A stretch of 64,000 bases of DNA. It comes from Candidatus Geothermocultor quzhuomuensis (GTDB taxonomy: Bacteria; Actinomycetota; Aquicultoria; Geothermocultorales; Geothermocultoraceae). Positions 25,335 to 34,792 of the stretch are shown in pieces. Location: assembly GCA_015711795.1 (NCBI GenBank), contig JACVJC010000012.1, positions 1 to 64,000 on the forward strand. The letters run 5' to 3'. The notes under the pieces were generated by a model. That model was not told the origin of the DNA, did no database searches, and worked only from the letters and a program-made list of their open reading frames with translations. Positions within the stretch are counted from its first letter, which is position 1. Each line of letters begins with the position of its first letter. The position numbers and the translations under genes were made by a program.

Positions 25335-26536
25335 GAAACTTCGCTCTCCTTTAAAATACTTTTAAATTCAGTAATTACGGTATCAACCTCTTGGTAGTTT
25401 ATACAAAGTGGAGGAAGGAAACGAATAATTTTCCTCCCAATATTACCACAAGTTATGCCTCGCTTTAAAAACTTTAAGACAATTTCCCATGCAATTTCCT
25501 CCGAAAATTCAACTCCAATCATCAACCCATGAGCCCGAATCTCTTTTATCAAAGTAGCTTCCTTAGCAACTTTTTCTAACTCAATTTTAAAATAATTGCC
25601 AACTTTTGCACAATTTTCAACTAAATTTTCATCAATTATAATTTTAACAGTTTCAAGAGCGCCACTGCAAACTAATGGATTACCCCCAAAAGTAGAACCA
25701 TGGTCACCAGGCTCAAAAGCTTTAGCAATCTCATTTTTAGCGATAAAAGCTCCAATAGGCAAACCTCCCCCCAAGCCTTTTGCGAGAGTAATAATATCTG
25801 GTTCAATCCCATAATTTTCATAACCAAACATTTTCCCTGTTCGACCCATTCCGGTCTGAACCTCATCAAGAATGAGGAGTAACCCTTCTTCATTACAAAT
25901 TTTTCGCACCTCTCTTAAGTATTCAAGACTGCAAGGGTAAATGCCCCCTTCACCTTGAATTGGCTCGAGCATAATGGCCAAAGTATTTTTACTAATCGCC
26001 TTTTTTAAAGCTTTAATGTCATTTAAGGGAACATGTTTAAAGCCAGGGGGTAAAGGCTCAAAGTCTTTTTTCTTTTCTGCCTGACCAGTGGCAGACAGCA
26101 TCTCAAAAGTTCGTCCATGAAAAGAGCGATAAGCAGTGATAACCTCAAATTTATCAACCTCCATACTAGTTTTGGCAAACTTCCGAGCTAATTTGACTGC
26201 TCCCTCATTTGCTTCAACCCCACTATTAGTAAAAAAACATTTTCCCCTAATTGATAACTCAGATAAAACTTTCCCCAATTCAATTTGGGGAATAGTATAG
26301 TAAAGGTTAGAAACTTGCATTAGATTTTGAGCTTGTTGAGTGATTGCTTTGACTAACCGAGGGTGAGAATGGCCAACAACACAAACTCCTAGTCCTCCTA
26401 TAAAATCCAAATATTCTCTCCCCTCTATATCCCAAAGTTTTGTTCCCTTCCCTTTAACAAATAAAACGGGATATCGAGAGTAAGTTGGTAAAATATATTT
26501 TTTCTCAAGTTTTTCATAATCTTGAAATGTTTTCAT
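25328..26536 (-). CDS. argD: Acetylornithine aminotransferase
   Basis: ArgD is a class III, PLP-dependent aminotransferase that converts N-acetylglutamate semialdehyde to N-acetylornithine. Visible features are FTNSGVEANEGAVKLAR, the FHGRTFEMLSATGQ block, EPIQGEGGI, LILDEVQTGMGRTGK and the PLP lysine in ITLAKGLGGGLPIGA. Length is typical (402 residues). It follows argB by 22 bases and overlaps argF at its end. Confidence 0.96.
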   Translation of the reverse strand: MKTFQDYEKLEKKYILPTYSRYPVLFVKGKGTKLWDIEGREYLDFIGGLGVCVVGHSHPRLVKAITQQAQNLMQVSNLYYTIPQIELGKVLSELSIRGKCFFTNSGVEANEGAVKLARKFAKTSMEVDKFEVITAYRSFHGRTFEMLSATGQAEKKKDFEPLPPGFKHVPLNDIKALKKAISKNTLAIMLEPIQGEGGIYPCSLEYLREVRKICNEEGLLLILDEVQTGMGRTGKMFGYENYGIEPDIITLAKGLGGGLPIGAFIAKNEIAKAFEPGDHGSTFGGNPLVCSGALETVKIIIDENLVENCAKVGNYFKIELEKVAKEATLIKEIRAHGLMIGVEFSEEIAWEIVLKFLKRGITCGNIGRKIIRFLPPLCINYQEVDTVITEFKSILKESEVSC

Positions 26537-26557
26537 TTAAACCACTAGCTTCAAAGC

Positions 26558-27448
26558 TCATTTAGTTATCATTGTTCCAATACCTTCGTCAGTAAATATC
26601 TCTAAGAGAAGCGCATGAGGAAGAGTCCCATTTAAAATATGAGCCCGTTCAACACCCCTTTTAAGTGCAATTAATGAGCCTTTTATTTTAGGAATCATCC
26701 CTTCCGAAATTTCTCCTTTAACCATCCTCTCTTCGCACTCCTCAATAGTAATTTGGGAAATCAAGGAACTTTTATCTTTAAAATCATGGTAAAGACCATC
26801 AACATCAGTTAAAAAAATAACTTTATTAGCTTGAAGTGAAGCAGCAATTTCTCCAGCAGCTAAATCCGCATTGATGTTGTAACTTTGCCCTCTCTCATCA
26901 GTACCAATTGAAGCTATCACTGGAATAAAATTTTCTTTAATCAGGTTCTCAACAATTTTAGTGTTTATCTTTTTCACATTGCCAACAAAGCCTAATTCTC
27001 CCTCGCCAGAAATTTTTTCGGCCAAAATAAATCTACCATCTTCGCCACTGATACCAACTGAGAGGCAACCGTGTCGATTAATTAAAGACACCAGTTCTTT
27101 GTTAATCTTACCTACTAAAACCATCTGAACTATTTCCATTGTTTCAGCATCAGTAACCCGCAAACCTTTGACAAATTGGGCTTCTTTTGAAAGTTTTTTC
27201 ATATAGTCAGTAATTTGAGGACCTCCGCCATGAACAATAACTGGGCTAATCCCGACCAACTTCATCAAAACAATATCCGTAGCCACTGACTCCTTTAACT
27301 CCTCACTGACCATTGCATTTCCACCATATTTAATAACTATCGTTTGACCATGGTATTCCTTTATATAAGGGAGAGCCTCCATTAAGACTTCTGCTTTCAC
27401 CCTAGGATCTTCCATTTTTACTTCCTCCCCTTCAGATAATAAATTCAA
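26558..27448 (-). CDS. argB: Acetylglutamate kinase
   Basis: ArgB phosphorylates N-acetylglutamate. The amino-acid kinase fold is shown by IVIKYGGNAMV, PVIVHGGGPQI, VGISGEDG, the NINADLAAGEIA substrate segment and FLTDVDGLYHD. The frame opens at 27448, but the conserved N-terminus starts at MEDPRVKAEVLMEALPYI. A GGGGAGG ribosome-binding site lies eight bases before the ATG at 27415, which I prefer as the start (285 residues). Confidence 0.96.
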   Translation of the reverse strand: MNLLSEGEEVKMEDPRVKAEVLMEALPYIKEYHGQTIVIKYGGNAMVSEELKESVATDIVLMKLVGISPVIVHGGGPQITDYMKKLSKEAQFVKGLRVTDAETMEIVQMVLVGKINKELVSLINRHGCLSVGISGEDGRFILAEKISGEGELGFVGNVKKINTKIVENLIKENFIPVIASIGTDERGQSYNINADLAAGEIAASLQANKVIFLTDVDGLYHDFKDKSSLISQITIEECEERMVKGEISEGMIPKIKGSLIALKRGVERAHILNGTLPHALLLEIFTDEGIGTMITK

Positions 27449-27533
27449 AATTCTAAATTTTAATTTTCCCTTACTCCTCTTAAATCATTTAGCTCCCTCG
27501 CCCAAGGTAAGCGTAAGGCAAATTCTTAATTCT

Positions 27534-28745
27534 TTAGGTTCGATATGCTGAATTTATCTTTACATATTCATAAGATAAATCAGTTGTATAAATTACTGTC
27601 CCTTCTTTCCCTCTTTTTAAGTCAATAATTAAATTAATCCTTTTCTTTTTAAAAATTTTTTTGGCTTCTTTTTGATTAAAATTAGCTTTAACTCCATTTT
27701 TAACTAAAAGAAGCGTGTCAATTAAAATATCAATTTTTTCAGGATTAATTGGAACCCCAGCTGAGCCAATTGCCCCCATTATCCTTCCCCAATTGGGATC
27801 CTCCCCGAAAAAAGCCGTCTTAACAAGAGGAGAATTAGCTATCTTAAAACCAACTTTTCTTGCTTCCTTAATGGAATTAGCTCGCCTCACTTCAATTTGG
27901 ATAAACTTAGTGGCTCCCTCACCATCTTGGATAATCATCTTTGCAAGTTCACTTGTGGTAAACTCAAGAGCCTCTTTAAAAACTTTTGCCCACAAAGAAT
28001 TGGATTTAATTTCTTGATTTCCTGCTTTACCATTAGCTAAGATTACACTCATATCATTGGTACTCATATCCCCATCAACTGTTATTGAATTAAATGACTT
28101 ATCAATAGCAGTCTGAAAGGTTTGCCTCAAAAAACTAGTTTCAATTAAGGCATCTGTTGTAAAAAAACTTAAGGTAGTTGCCATATAAGGAGCAATCATC
28201 CCAGCCCCTTTTGCCATTCCACCTATTCGCACTTTTTGATTGTCTATTTTAAATTCAATCGCTATCTCTTTGGGGAAAGTATCAGTTGTCATAATAGCCT
28301 TAGCTGCGTCGCTGCTTCCCTCCTTAGATAAATTCTTTACTGCTTTTTTAATTCCCCGTCTAATCTTATCAATTGGTAAAGGCTCTCCAATAATTCCTGT
28401 TGAAGCAACTAAAACATTGGGATAAGGCAACTTTAAAAGGTTCGATACCAAGTTAACCATTTCTTTCGCTTTGCTCAAGCCATCCTTACCAGTGCAAGCA
28501 TTAGCATTCCCACTATTTACAACTACTGCTCGAATAGTTTGATATTTTTTTAAAATTTCTTGACTCACCAAAATAGGAGCAGCTTTAACTCGGTTAGTAC
28601 TAAAAAGAGAAGCAACCTTAGCTGGTTCTTCAGAAAAGATTAAAGCCAAGTCTTTTTTGCCACTCTTTTTAACTCCACAAGCAATACCCGATGCTTTATA
28701 ACCCTTTGGTGCTGTTATTCCACCTTTTACTACTTTAAACACCAC
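27534..28745 (-). CDS. argJ: Bifunctional ornithine acetyltransferase / N-acetylglutamate synthase
   Basis: ArgJ recycles the acetyl group from acetylornithine to glutamate and, in bifunctional forms, also uses acetyl-CoA. The 403-residue precursor is normally self-cleaved at an ATM-T motif. Here KGAGMIAPYMATTLSFFTTD contains the cleavage-site Thr. SGNANACTGKDG and NSITVDGDMSTNDM are also typical. Translation starts with GTG. Presence of argJ indicates the cyclic acetyl pathway, which fits the absence of argA and argE in the cluster. The gene ends the common actinobacterial C-J-B order. Confidence 0.96.
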   Translation of the reverse strand: MVFKVVKGGITAPKGYKASGIACGVKKSGKKDLALIFSEEPAKVASLFSTNRVKAAPILVSQEILKKYQTIRAVVVNSGNANACTGKDGLSKAKEMVNLVSNLLKLPYPNVLVASTGIIGEPLPIDKIRRGIKKAVKNLSKEGSSDAAKAIMTTDTFPKEIAIEFKIDNQKVRIGGMAKGAGMIAPYMATTLSFFTTDALIETSFLRQTFQTAIDKSFNSITVDGDMSTNDMSVILANGKAGNQEIKSNSLWAKVFKEALEFTTSELAKMIIQDGEGATKFIQIEVRRANSIKEARKVGFKIANSPLVKTAFFGEDPNWGRIMGAIGSAGVPINPEKIDILIDTLLLVKNGVKANFNQKEAKKIFKKKRINLIIDLKRGKEGTVIYTTDLSYEYVKINSAYRT

Positions 28746-28827
28746 AACCCCTAAAAATCAAAGTAAAGTTAACAGACTGAAGTCTGAAGTAAAATCCTTA
28801 GTCTTTTGGCTTCAGCCTTCAATCCCC

Positions 28828-29868
28828 CTAAGGGTACAGTACTAGTGCTTCAAGTCCCTCTGTTTCACTAAAGCCACACATCAAATTCATATTTTGGATG
28901 GCTTGCCCTGAAGCACCTTTAACTAAGTTATCAATTGCTGAAAAAACAATCACTCGCCCAGTGCGTTTATCAACCTCTAAACCGATATGACAAAAGTTCG
29001 AACCCCTTACAGCTTTAACTTGTGGATAAATTCCTTCATCTAGAATCTTAATGAAGTGCTTTCCTCGATAAAAGCTCCGATAAGTTTCTAGAAGTTCAGT
29101 GGTTGTCTTTTCTTCTCTTAAAGTTAAATAAATCGTGCTGTAAATTCCTCGAGAAAAAGGAGCAAGATGAGGAGTGAAAGAAATCTGTATTTCTCCCCCA
29201 GCTAAATGACTTAGTTCTTGCTCCATCTCTGGAATATGCTGATGAGTCCCGCCAACTTTATAAACACTAACATTCTCATTGCAAAAGCAGTAATGAGTTT
29301 CCTCTTTAGCTCCCCGTCCTGAACCTGATACCCCACTTAGTGAATGGATAATAATACTACTTTCCAAAACAAGCTTTGAGCTCAAAAGAGGAGCAATTGC
29401 TAAGATGACACTAGTTGGATAACAACCAGGATTGGCAACCAATTGAGCCTTTTTAATCTTATCTTTGTATAATTCAGGCAGTCCATAGACTGCTTTGCCT
29501 AAAAGCCCAGGAGCAGTATGATCACTTTTATACCATTGAGAATACAATTCTTTATCGTGTAAACGAAAATCACCAGTTAAATCAACGACTTTGCATTTAG
29601 CTTTTAAGAGCTCAGGAGTAATTTCCATCGACTTACCATGGGGCAAAGCAATAAAGAAAAACTCTGCTTCCTCTATTGCTTCTTCTAGTTTAAACTCCTT
29701 AAAAAAGCAATTTTTAAAATCAAATAAATGATAATAAAGGGAAGTTACAGGTTGCCCCGCATATTGATGAGCTGACAAATAAGTTATTTCAGCCTGAGAA
29801 TGGTTAACTAATAATCGCAATAACTCAGCTCCTGTGTATCCTGAACCACCAATTATGCCAATTTTTAT
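28828..29868 (-). CDS. argC: N-acetyl-gamma-glutamyl-phosphate reductase, probable AUA start
   Basis: ArgC reduces N-acetylglutamyl phosphate with NADPH. The Rossmann start KIGIIGGSGYTGAEL is fully present, but no ATG, GTG or TTG precedes it. The first standard candidate, TTG at 29820, falls after the nucleotide-binding loop. The frame upstream closes at a TAG. ATA at 29866-29868 lies seven bases after an AGGGGG ribosome-binding site, so it is the best start (346 residues); ATT at 29862 is an alternative. The catalytic region NPGCYPTSVILAI and the HQHIPEMEQEL block are intact. This is the first gene of the arginine operon, and the promoter lies just upstream. Confidence 0.93.
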   Translation of the reverse strand: MKIGIIGGSGYTGAELLRLLVNHSQAEITYLSAHQYAGQPVTSLYYHLFDFKNCFFKEFKLEEAIEEAEFFFIALPHGKSMEITPELLKAKCKVVDLTGDFRLHDKELYSQWYKSDHTAPGLLGKAVYGLPELYKDKIKKAQLVANPGCYPTSVILAIAPLLSSKLVLESSIIIHSLSGVSGSGRGAKEETHYCFCNENVSVYKVGGTHQHIPEMEQELSHLAGGEIQISFTPHLAPFSRGIYSTIYLTLREEKTTTELLETYRSFYRGKHFIKILDEGIYPQVKAVRGSNFCHIGLEVDKRTGRVIVFSAIDNLVKGASGQAIQNMNLMCGFSETEGLEALVLYP

Positions 29869-29899
29869 TCTAAATACCCCCTAATCTAAAGTTTTTATT

Positions 29900-29928
29900 A
29901 GTATAAATAAATATGAATTATTTGTCAA
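29900..29928 (-). promoter_or_regulatory. Promoter of the arg operon, candidate ArgR site
   Basis: On the minus strand a perfect TTGACA (29923-29928), a 17-base spacer and TATACT (29900-29905) predict transcription starting near 29893, about 25 bases ahead of argC. The AT-rich spacer contains half-sites resembling an ARG box (ATTCAT and AATAATT), which would place ArgR over the -35/-10 region. The operator is inference. Confidence 0.75.
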
Positions 29929-29975
29929 GATAATTTAAAAAAATTTTTATTGTAAGAGGATATAAAAGGTTAGTG

Positions 29976-32378
29976 CTATGCTGTTCTAATTGTTGCTTCT
30001 AGTTCTGACTGAAGAACAGCGATAACCCGATGGAAAACTTCCTTTGCTTCCTCTTCCGTCAAAGTTCTTTCTAAAGAACGGAAGGTCAATGAAAAAGCAA
30101 GGCTTTTTTTGCCCTTTGGAATTTTTTTCCCTTGGTAAATGTCAAAAACCTCCACTTTCTCTAAGAGTTTCTCTCCAGCCTTTAAGATAACATCTCTTAC
30201 TTTTTGTGAAGGGATACTCTCATCTAAAATCACCGCAACATCATAAACTACTGGAGGATAGCGTGGTATTTCCTTAAAAGAACGAGATAAATTAGCTAAA
30301 TTTAATATTTCGCCCAATTCTAACTCAATTAAAATTGGATTCTCTGGTAAATCATACTCTTTACTAACCTCATAATAAAGCTCCCCAATGATTCCCAAAA
30401 CTTTACTATTAAAAACAACTTGGGCTCCTCTTTCGGGATGAAAGAATGGCTGATTAATCTTTTCTAAACGCCAGCCTTCAATTCCTAATCGGTTAAATAA
30501 AGCTTCTAAAAAGCCTTTGCCATCAAAGAAATCAATTTTTTCCTCTTTTCGATACCAAACCCTCCCACGCCAAGAACCAAGAAGAGCTAGCGCTATCTTC
30601 TCACATTCATCAGGCAAAATGGCATCATCTTTTGGTTGAAAAACCACTCCTATCTCAAAAAAAGCTAAATTTTGAATCCCTCTGTTGACATTCCGTTGCA
30701 AAACTTCAAGAAGGCCTGGAAGTAACGATGTTCTCATCACCGATTGGTCTTGGCTTAAAGGATTAGCAATTTTTAAAACCTTCCGCCAAGGATGGTTTGG
30801 ATTAAGTTTTAAATAATCAAAGCTGGCTGGATTAATAAAGCTATAAGTAAAAACTTCCCAAAAACCCGAGGAAATGGCAAAATTTCTTATTTCCTTCTTG
30901 AGCTTCTGCTTTAAAGAAAGTCCTCCTGGCTTTCCTCGCTCAGGCAGAGTTGAAGCAATTTTACTGTATCCATATTCACGAGCCACCTCCTCAATTAAAT
31001 CAATTTCTCTTTCCAAATCGAAACGGAAGGTTGGTATGAAAACTTTGAAAATTCCTTGCTCTTCAGCGACATCAAGGTCCAAACCTTTGAGAATAGAATT
31101 AATTTCATTCATGGTTAAATTTGTTCCCAAAATTTGATTAACTCTCCACGGACGCAAATTTACAACCCAGGGCAACCGAGGTTTAGGATAAAGATCGAGA
31201 GTTTGGCGGTAAATGTTCCCACCTGAAATTTCTTTAATCATCTGAGCTGCCCTCTCAACAGCATAAATAGTTCCACTTGGGTCAACTCCCTTCTCAAATC
31301 TAGCCGAAGCTTCCGTTAATAACCCTAATTTTCTTGAAGTTCTCAAAATCGAAGAGGGAGCAAAATGAGCCGACTCTAATAAAATTGATTGGGTTTTAGG
31401 AGAAACTTCTGAAGTACTTCCTCCCATAATACCCGCTAAAGCAACTGGATTTTGAGCATCAGCAATGACCAACATAGTTGAATCAAGCTCCCGTTCCACC
31501 CCATCAAGGGTGGTTATTCTTTCGCCATTATGAGCCCGGCGAACGATTATCGTTGATTGAGCCAACATCTCAAAGTCAAAAGCATGAAGAGGTTGACCCG
31601 TTTCCAACATCACGTAATTAGTTATGTCCACAACATTATTAATCGGCCTGATCCCTGAAAATCTAAGTCTCCTCTGCATCCAAGGAGGTGAAGGAGCAAT
31701 TTTAACACCTGTTATCAAGCGGGCTGAATAACGAGGGCAAAGATAAGGGTCAGCTATTTCTATTTTAACTTTCGAAGATATTGATTCTTCAATCTCAGTT
31801 AGTTTAACTAAAGGTTTTTTTAACCCTCTCTTTAAAAGAGCAGCTACTTCTCGCGAAATGCCAATTATTCCTAAGCAATCAGGTCGATTAGGAGTTATCT
31901 CAAATTCAATTAAATAGTCGTCTAAGCCAAGAACTTTTTTAACTTCAGTTCCAATAGCTGTTTCCTTTGGAAAGACTAAAATTCCTGAGGTGTCATCACC
32001 AGCTCCTAGCTCTGCCTCAGAACAAATCATTCCTTGAGAAAGAGCTCCTTTAATGTTTACCTCTTCAATTCTCATGTTATTAGGTAAAATCGCACCAGGT
32101 AAAGCAACTGGAACCTTTTGACCAACTTCTATGTTAGGAGCGCCACAAACAACTGAAAGATTTTCCTTCCCCACACTCACTTGGCATAAGCTCAAATGAG
32201 TTGCCTGTGGGTGTGGAGTTATCTCAACTATTTCCCCCACTACTACTTGGTCTAACTTTTCCCCTAAATACTTAACACTTTCCACTGGAATACCAGCATT
32301 TGAAAGTCGATCAGCTAATTCAAATGGTGAAAGGTCAAAATCAACATATTCTTTTAGCCAATTTAAGAGGACTTTCAT
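29976..32378 (-). CDS. pheT: Phenylalanyl-tRNA synthetase, beta subunit
   Basis: PheT is the editing and structural subunit of the alpha2-beta2 enzyme. The 800-residue protein contains an N-terminal tRNA-binding OB domain (VVVGEIVEITPHPQATHLSL), a B3/B4 editing region, B5 (RRLRFSGIRPINNVVDITNY), a catalytic-like core and a C-terminal anticodon-binding domain (YPPVVYDVAVILDE onward). Length is normal. It lies 42 bases after pheS in the usual pheST pair. Confidence 0.97.
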   Translation of the reverse strand: MKVLLNWLKEYVDFDLSPFELADRLSNAGIPVESVKYLGEKLDQVVVGEIVEITPHPQATHLSLCQVSVGKENLSVVCGAPNIEVGQKVPVALPGAILPNNMRIEEVNIKGALSQGMICSEAELGAGDDTSGILVFPKETAIGTEVKKVLGLDDYLIEFEITPNRPDCLGIIGISREVAALLKRGLKKPLVKLTEIEESISSKVKIEIADPYLCPRYSARLITGVKIAPSPPWMQRRLRFSGIRPINNVVDITNYVMLETGQPLHAFDFEMLAQSTIIVRRAHNGERITTLDGVERELDSTMLVIADAQNPVALAGIMGGSTSEVSPKTQSILLESAHFAPSSILRTSRKLGLLTEASARFEKGVDPSGTIYAVERAAQMIKEISGGNIYRQTLDLYPKPRLPWVVNLRPWRVNQILGTNLTMNEINSILKGLDLDVAEEQGIFKVFIPTFRFDLEREIDLIEEVAREYGYSKIASTLPERGKPGGLSLKQKLKKEIRNFAISSGFWEVFTYSFINPASFDYLKLNPNHPWRKVLKIANPLSQDQSVMRTSLLPGLLEVLQRNVNRGIQNLAFFEIGVVFQPKDDAILPDECEKIALALLGSWRGRVWYRKEEKIDFFDGKGFLEALFNRLGIEGWRLEKINQPFFHPERGAQVVFNSKVLGIIGELYYEVSKEYDLPENPILIELELGEILNLANLSRSFKEIPRYPPVVYDVAVILDESIPSQKVRDVILKAGEKLLEKVEVFDIYQGKKIPKGKKSLAFSLTFRSLERTLTEEEAKEVFHRVIAVLQSELEATIRTA

Positions 32379-32420
32379 AGCTCTCCCTTTTATTGTTTGG
32401 CCAACATAACAAGGGCCAAG

Positions 32421-33503
32421 TTAAAATTGCTGAAGAAACCTCAAATCATTCTCGAAAAAGAGCCGAATATCATTAATTCCATATTTAAGCATAGCGATTC
32501 TTTCTACACCCATCCCAAAGGCAAAACCAGTGACACTTTCAGGGTCGTAACCAACTTCTTTAAAAACATTAGGGTCAATCATTCCTGCCCCCAGAATCTC
32601 GAGCCAACCACTTTCCTTGCAAATCCGACAACCTCGCCCGTCACAAATAATACAAGATACATCCACTTCAGCGCTGGGTTCAGTAAATGGAAAAAAGGAA
32701 GGACGGAATCTAATCTTTCTCTCTTGACCAAACATTTCCTTGACAAAAACTTCTAGAGTGCCTTTCAAGTCACCTAAAGTAATCTTTTGGTCAACAGCAA
32801 AACCTTCAACTTGATGAAATTGGGGAGAGTGAGTTGCATCAGGGACATCATGGCGAAAACAACGACCTGGCGCAATAATAAACAAGGGTGGTTTCCTTTT
32901 TTCCATTACCCGTATTTGAATTGGAGAGGTATGGGTTCTTAATAAAGCAATTTTAGAAGAAATTTCTTTGATTTCTTGGTTAGATAATCCCTCACCAAAC
33001 GAAATTCCCTCAGTAATATAAAAAGTATCTTGCAAAGACCTAGCAGGATGGTCTACAGGAGTATTTAAAGCTAAAAAGTTATAATAATCAAGTTCAACTT
33101 CAGGCCCTTCAGCAACTTCATAGCCCAAACCAATAAATATTTCAGTAATTTCATCAATGACTCGATTTAAAATGTGAGGGCGTCCGACTAGAGGTAACTT
33201 ACCAGGTAAACTAAGGTCAACTACCTCTTCTTTTAGCTTCTTTTTAAGAGCTGCTTCTTCAATCTCTTTCTTTCTCTTCCCTAATCCTTTTTCAAAGAAA
33301 TCTTTAATTTCATTAGCAACCTTCCCAGCTTTAGGTCTCTCTTCTAGTGGAAGAGAACTTACCTTCTTAATAAGAGCTGTTAATTTTCCTTTCCGGCCAA
33401 GGAGAGTTATCCTTATCTTTTCAAGCTGGTCAAGCCGAGTAGCTTTTTCAATTGCTTTTTCCCCTTCGCTTTTCAGCTTTTGCAAATCTTCAAGCAAAGA
33501 CAT
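32421..33503 (-). CDS. pheS: Phenylalanyl-tRNA synthetase, alpha subunit
   Basis: PheS carries the class II active site that charges tRNA-Phe. The N-terminal coiled coil (LLGRKGKLTALIKKVSSLP) is followed by motif 1 (HILNRVIDEITEIFIGLGYE), motif 2 (PGRCFRHDVPDATHSPQFHQ) and motif 3 (FGMGVERIAMLKYGI). A CxxC-type insert (CIICDGRGCRIC) is present; such zinc-type inserts occur in some bacterial PheS proteins. It follows rplT by three bases, so it is transcribed with the ribosomal genes. Confidence 0.97.
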   Translation of the reverse strand: MSLLEDLQKLKSEGEKAIEKATRLDQLEKIRITLLGRKGKLTALIKKVSSLPLEERPKAGKVANEIKDFFEKGLGKRKKEIEEAALKKKLKEEVVDLSLPGKLPLVGRPHILNRVIDEITEIFIGLGYEVAEGPEVELDYYNFLALNTPVDHPARSLQDTFYITEGISFGEGLSNQEIKEISSKIALLRTHTSPIQIRVMEKRKPPLFIIAPGRCFRHDVPDATHSPQFHQVEGFAVDQKITLGDLKGTLEVFVKEMFGQERKIRFRPSFFPFTEPSAEVDVSCIICDGRGCRICKESGWLEILGAGMIDPNVFKEVGYDPESVTGFAFGMGVERIAMLKYGINDIRLFFENDLRFLQQF

Positions 33504-33506
33504 TGC

Positions 33507-33869
33507 TTAGCCTACTTCTAGTTTCTCTTTTGCAAGTTCTACTAACCTGGAAAAACTTTCTGGGTCATTTACCGCCATTTCACTTAAAATTTTCCGATTA
33601 AGTTCAATGTCAGCCATCTTAAGACCATTAATAAAGCGGCTATAAGAAAGGCCATGAATTCGAGCCGCTGCATTAATTCGAGTAATCCAAAGTCTCCGAA
33701 AATCTCTTTTGCGTCTTCTCCGGTCTCGATAAGAATACATTAATGAGTGAGCTACTTGCTCTTTAGCAGAGCGGAAAGTTCGACTTTTTGAACCATAGTA
33801 CCCTTTAGCTAGCTTCAATATTTTTTTATGCTTTTTCCTAGCGCTAATAGCTCTTTTTACCCTTGCCAT
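33507..33869 (-). CDS. rplT: Ribosomal protein bL20
   Basis: bL20 is an early 23S rRNA-binding assembly protein. The 120-residue basic protein has the typical start [20 protein letters not shown], then [17 protein letters not shown] and [20 protein letters not shown]. It lies in the standard infC-rpmI-rplT order. Confidence 0.98.
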   Translation of the reverse strand: MARVKRAISARKKHKKILKLAKGYYGSKSRTFRSAKEQVAHSLMYSYRDRRRRKRDFRRLWITRINAAARIHGLSYSRFINGLKMADIELNRKILSEMAVNDPESFSRLVELAKEKLEVG

Positions 33870-33883
33870 CTAACAATCCTCCC

Positions 33884-34087
33884 TCAAACTCCTAACATTC
33901 TTCGAACTTTCTTTTTAAAACTGGGGCTAACTTTCTCTTCTTTCCTCAAGTATCTTTTTCTTTTGGAAGATTTTTTACTTAAAAGATGACTTTTCCCAGT
34001 TTTAACTCTTTTAACCTTTCCTGAAGCAGTAATTTTAAATCTTTTGGCTGCTCCGCGGTGAGTTTTCATTTTTGGCATATTTATCAC
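33884..34087 (-). CDS. rpmI: Ribosomal protein bL35
   Basis: A small basic protein of about 64 residues with the family core [20 protein letters not shown] and [16 protein letters not shown]. The frame opens at 34087, but MPKMKTHRG, the conserved start, begins at the ATG at 34078. It lies between infC and rplT. Confidence 0.97.
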   Translation of the reverse strand: MINMPKMKTHRGAAKRFKITASGKVKRVKTGKSHLLSKKSSKRKRYLRKEEKVSPSFKKKVRRMLGV

Positions 34088-34094
34088 TTTCCTT

Positions 34095-34616
34095 TCAAGA
34101 CTTTACTTGATGCAAAGCAGTTAAAACCATAACCATATTTCTTCCATCTAACTTTGGTGCTGATTCAACCATTCCTAACTCTTTAACACCATCTGCCAAC
34201 TGATTTAAAAGCTTTACCCCTAGCTCAGGGTGGGTAACTTCTCTTCCCCTGAACATAATGGTCACTTTAACTTTAGCTCCTGCCTGCAAAAATCTAACCA
34301 CATGTTTCTTTTTTACTTCAAAGTCATGTTTATCAATCTTTGGCCGCATTTTAATTTCTTTAATAACGATGTGTGATTGGTGCTTCTTTGATTTCTTGTG
34401 TTTTTGCTCTAACTCATATTTATACTTACCAAAATCCATTATTCGACAAACTGGGGGGTTGGCGTTGGGGGCTACCTCTACTAAATCTAGTCCATAATCT
34501 TCAGCCATCTTTAGAGCTTCTTTTAGTTCCTTAACCCCAATATTTTTACCTTCAGGTGAAACAACAACTACTACAGGAGCCTTTATCTTTTCATTCACTT
34601 TTATATCCAAATGAAT
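34095..34616 (-). CDS. infC: Translation initiation factor IF-3, probable non-AUG start
   Basis: IF-3 binds the 30S subunit and rejects non-standard start codons. The protein shows INE-like [17 protein letters not shown], the linker and the C-terminal domain ([36 protein letters not shown]). The only in-frame start candidates are TTG 34610, ATT 34616 and ATA 34619. The ribosome-binding site GAGGTGAT lies much closer to ATT and ATA than to TTG. AUU is the known autoregulatory start of infC in E. coli, so I chose it. A 12-codon frame (ATG just after the GAGGTG) overlaps the start region. Confidence 0.94.
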   Translation of the reverse strand: MHLDIKVNEKIKAPVVVVVSPEGKNIGVKELKEALKMAEDYGLDLVEVAPNANPPVCRIMDFGKYKYELEQKHKKSKKHQSHIVIKEIKMRPKIDKHDFEVKKKHVVRFLQAGAKVKVTIMFRGREVTHPELGVKLLNQLADGVKELGMVESAPKLDGRNMVMVLTALHQVKS

Positions 34617-34651
34617 TATCCAGCATCACCTCTTAAAAGTTTTCTTCCATT

Positions 34652-34678
34652 TTAAAAGGGTGACCAAAGCCACCCTCA
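34652..34678 (-). terminator. Hairpin terminator/attenuator upstream of infC
   Basis: On the minus strand GGGTGGC, the loop TTTG and GTCACCC form a seven-base stem (34658-34675) followed by TTTT. It lies between thrS and infC. It may end the thrS transcript or serve as a transcription attenuator in the infC leader; the leader upstream is further structured. Confidence 0.6.
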
Positions 34679-34792
34679 TTTCGACCCTACGAGCAACCTC
34701 ACTTTCTAAGGCACTGTAAGGTGAGAAGCAGCAGCTCCTACTTTTCTGTATTAAATTAATTAATGAAGTATACACATTATTAAGAAATTTGT

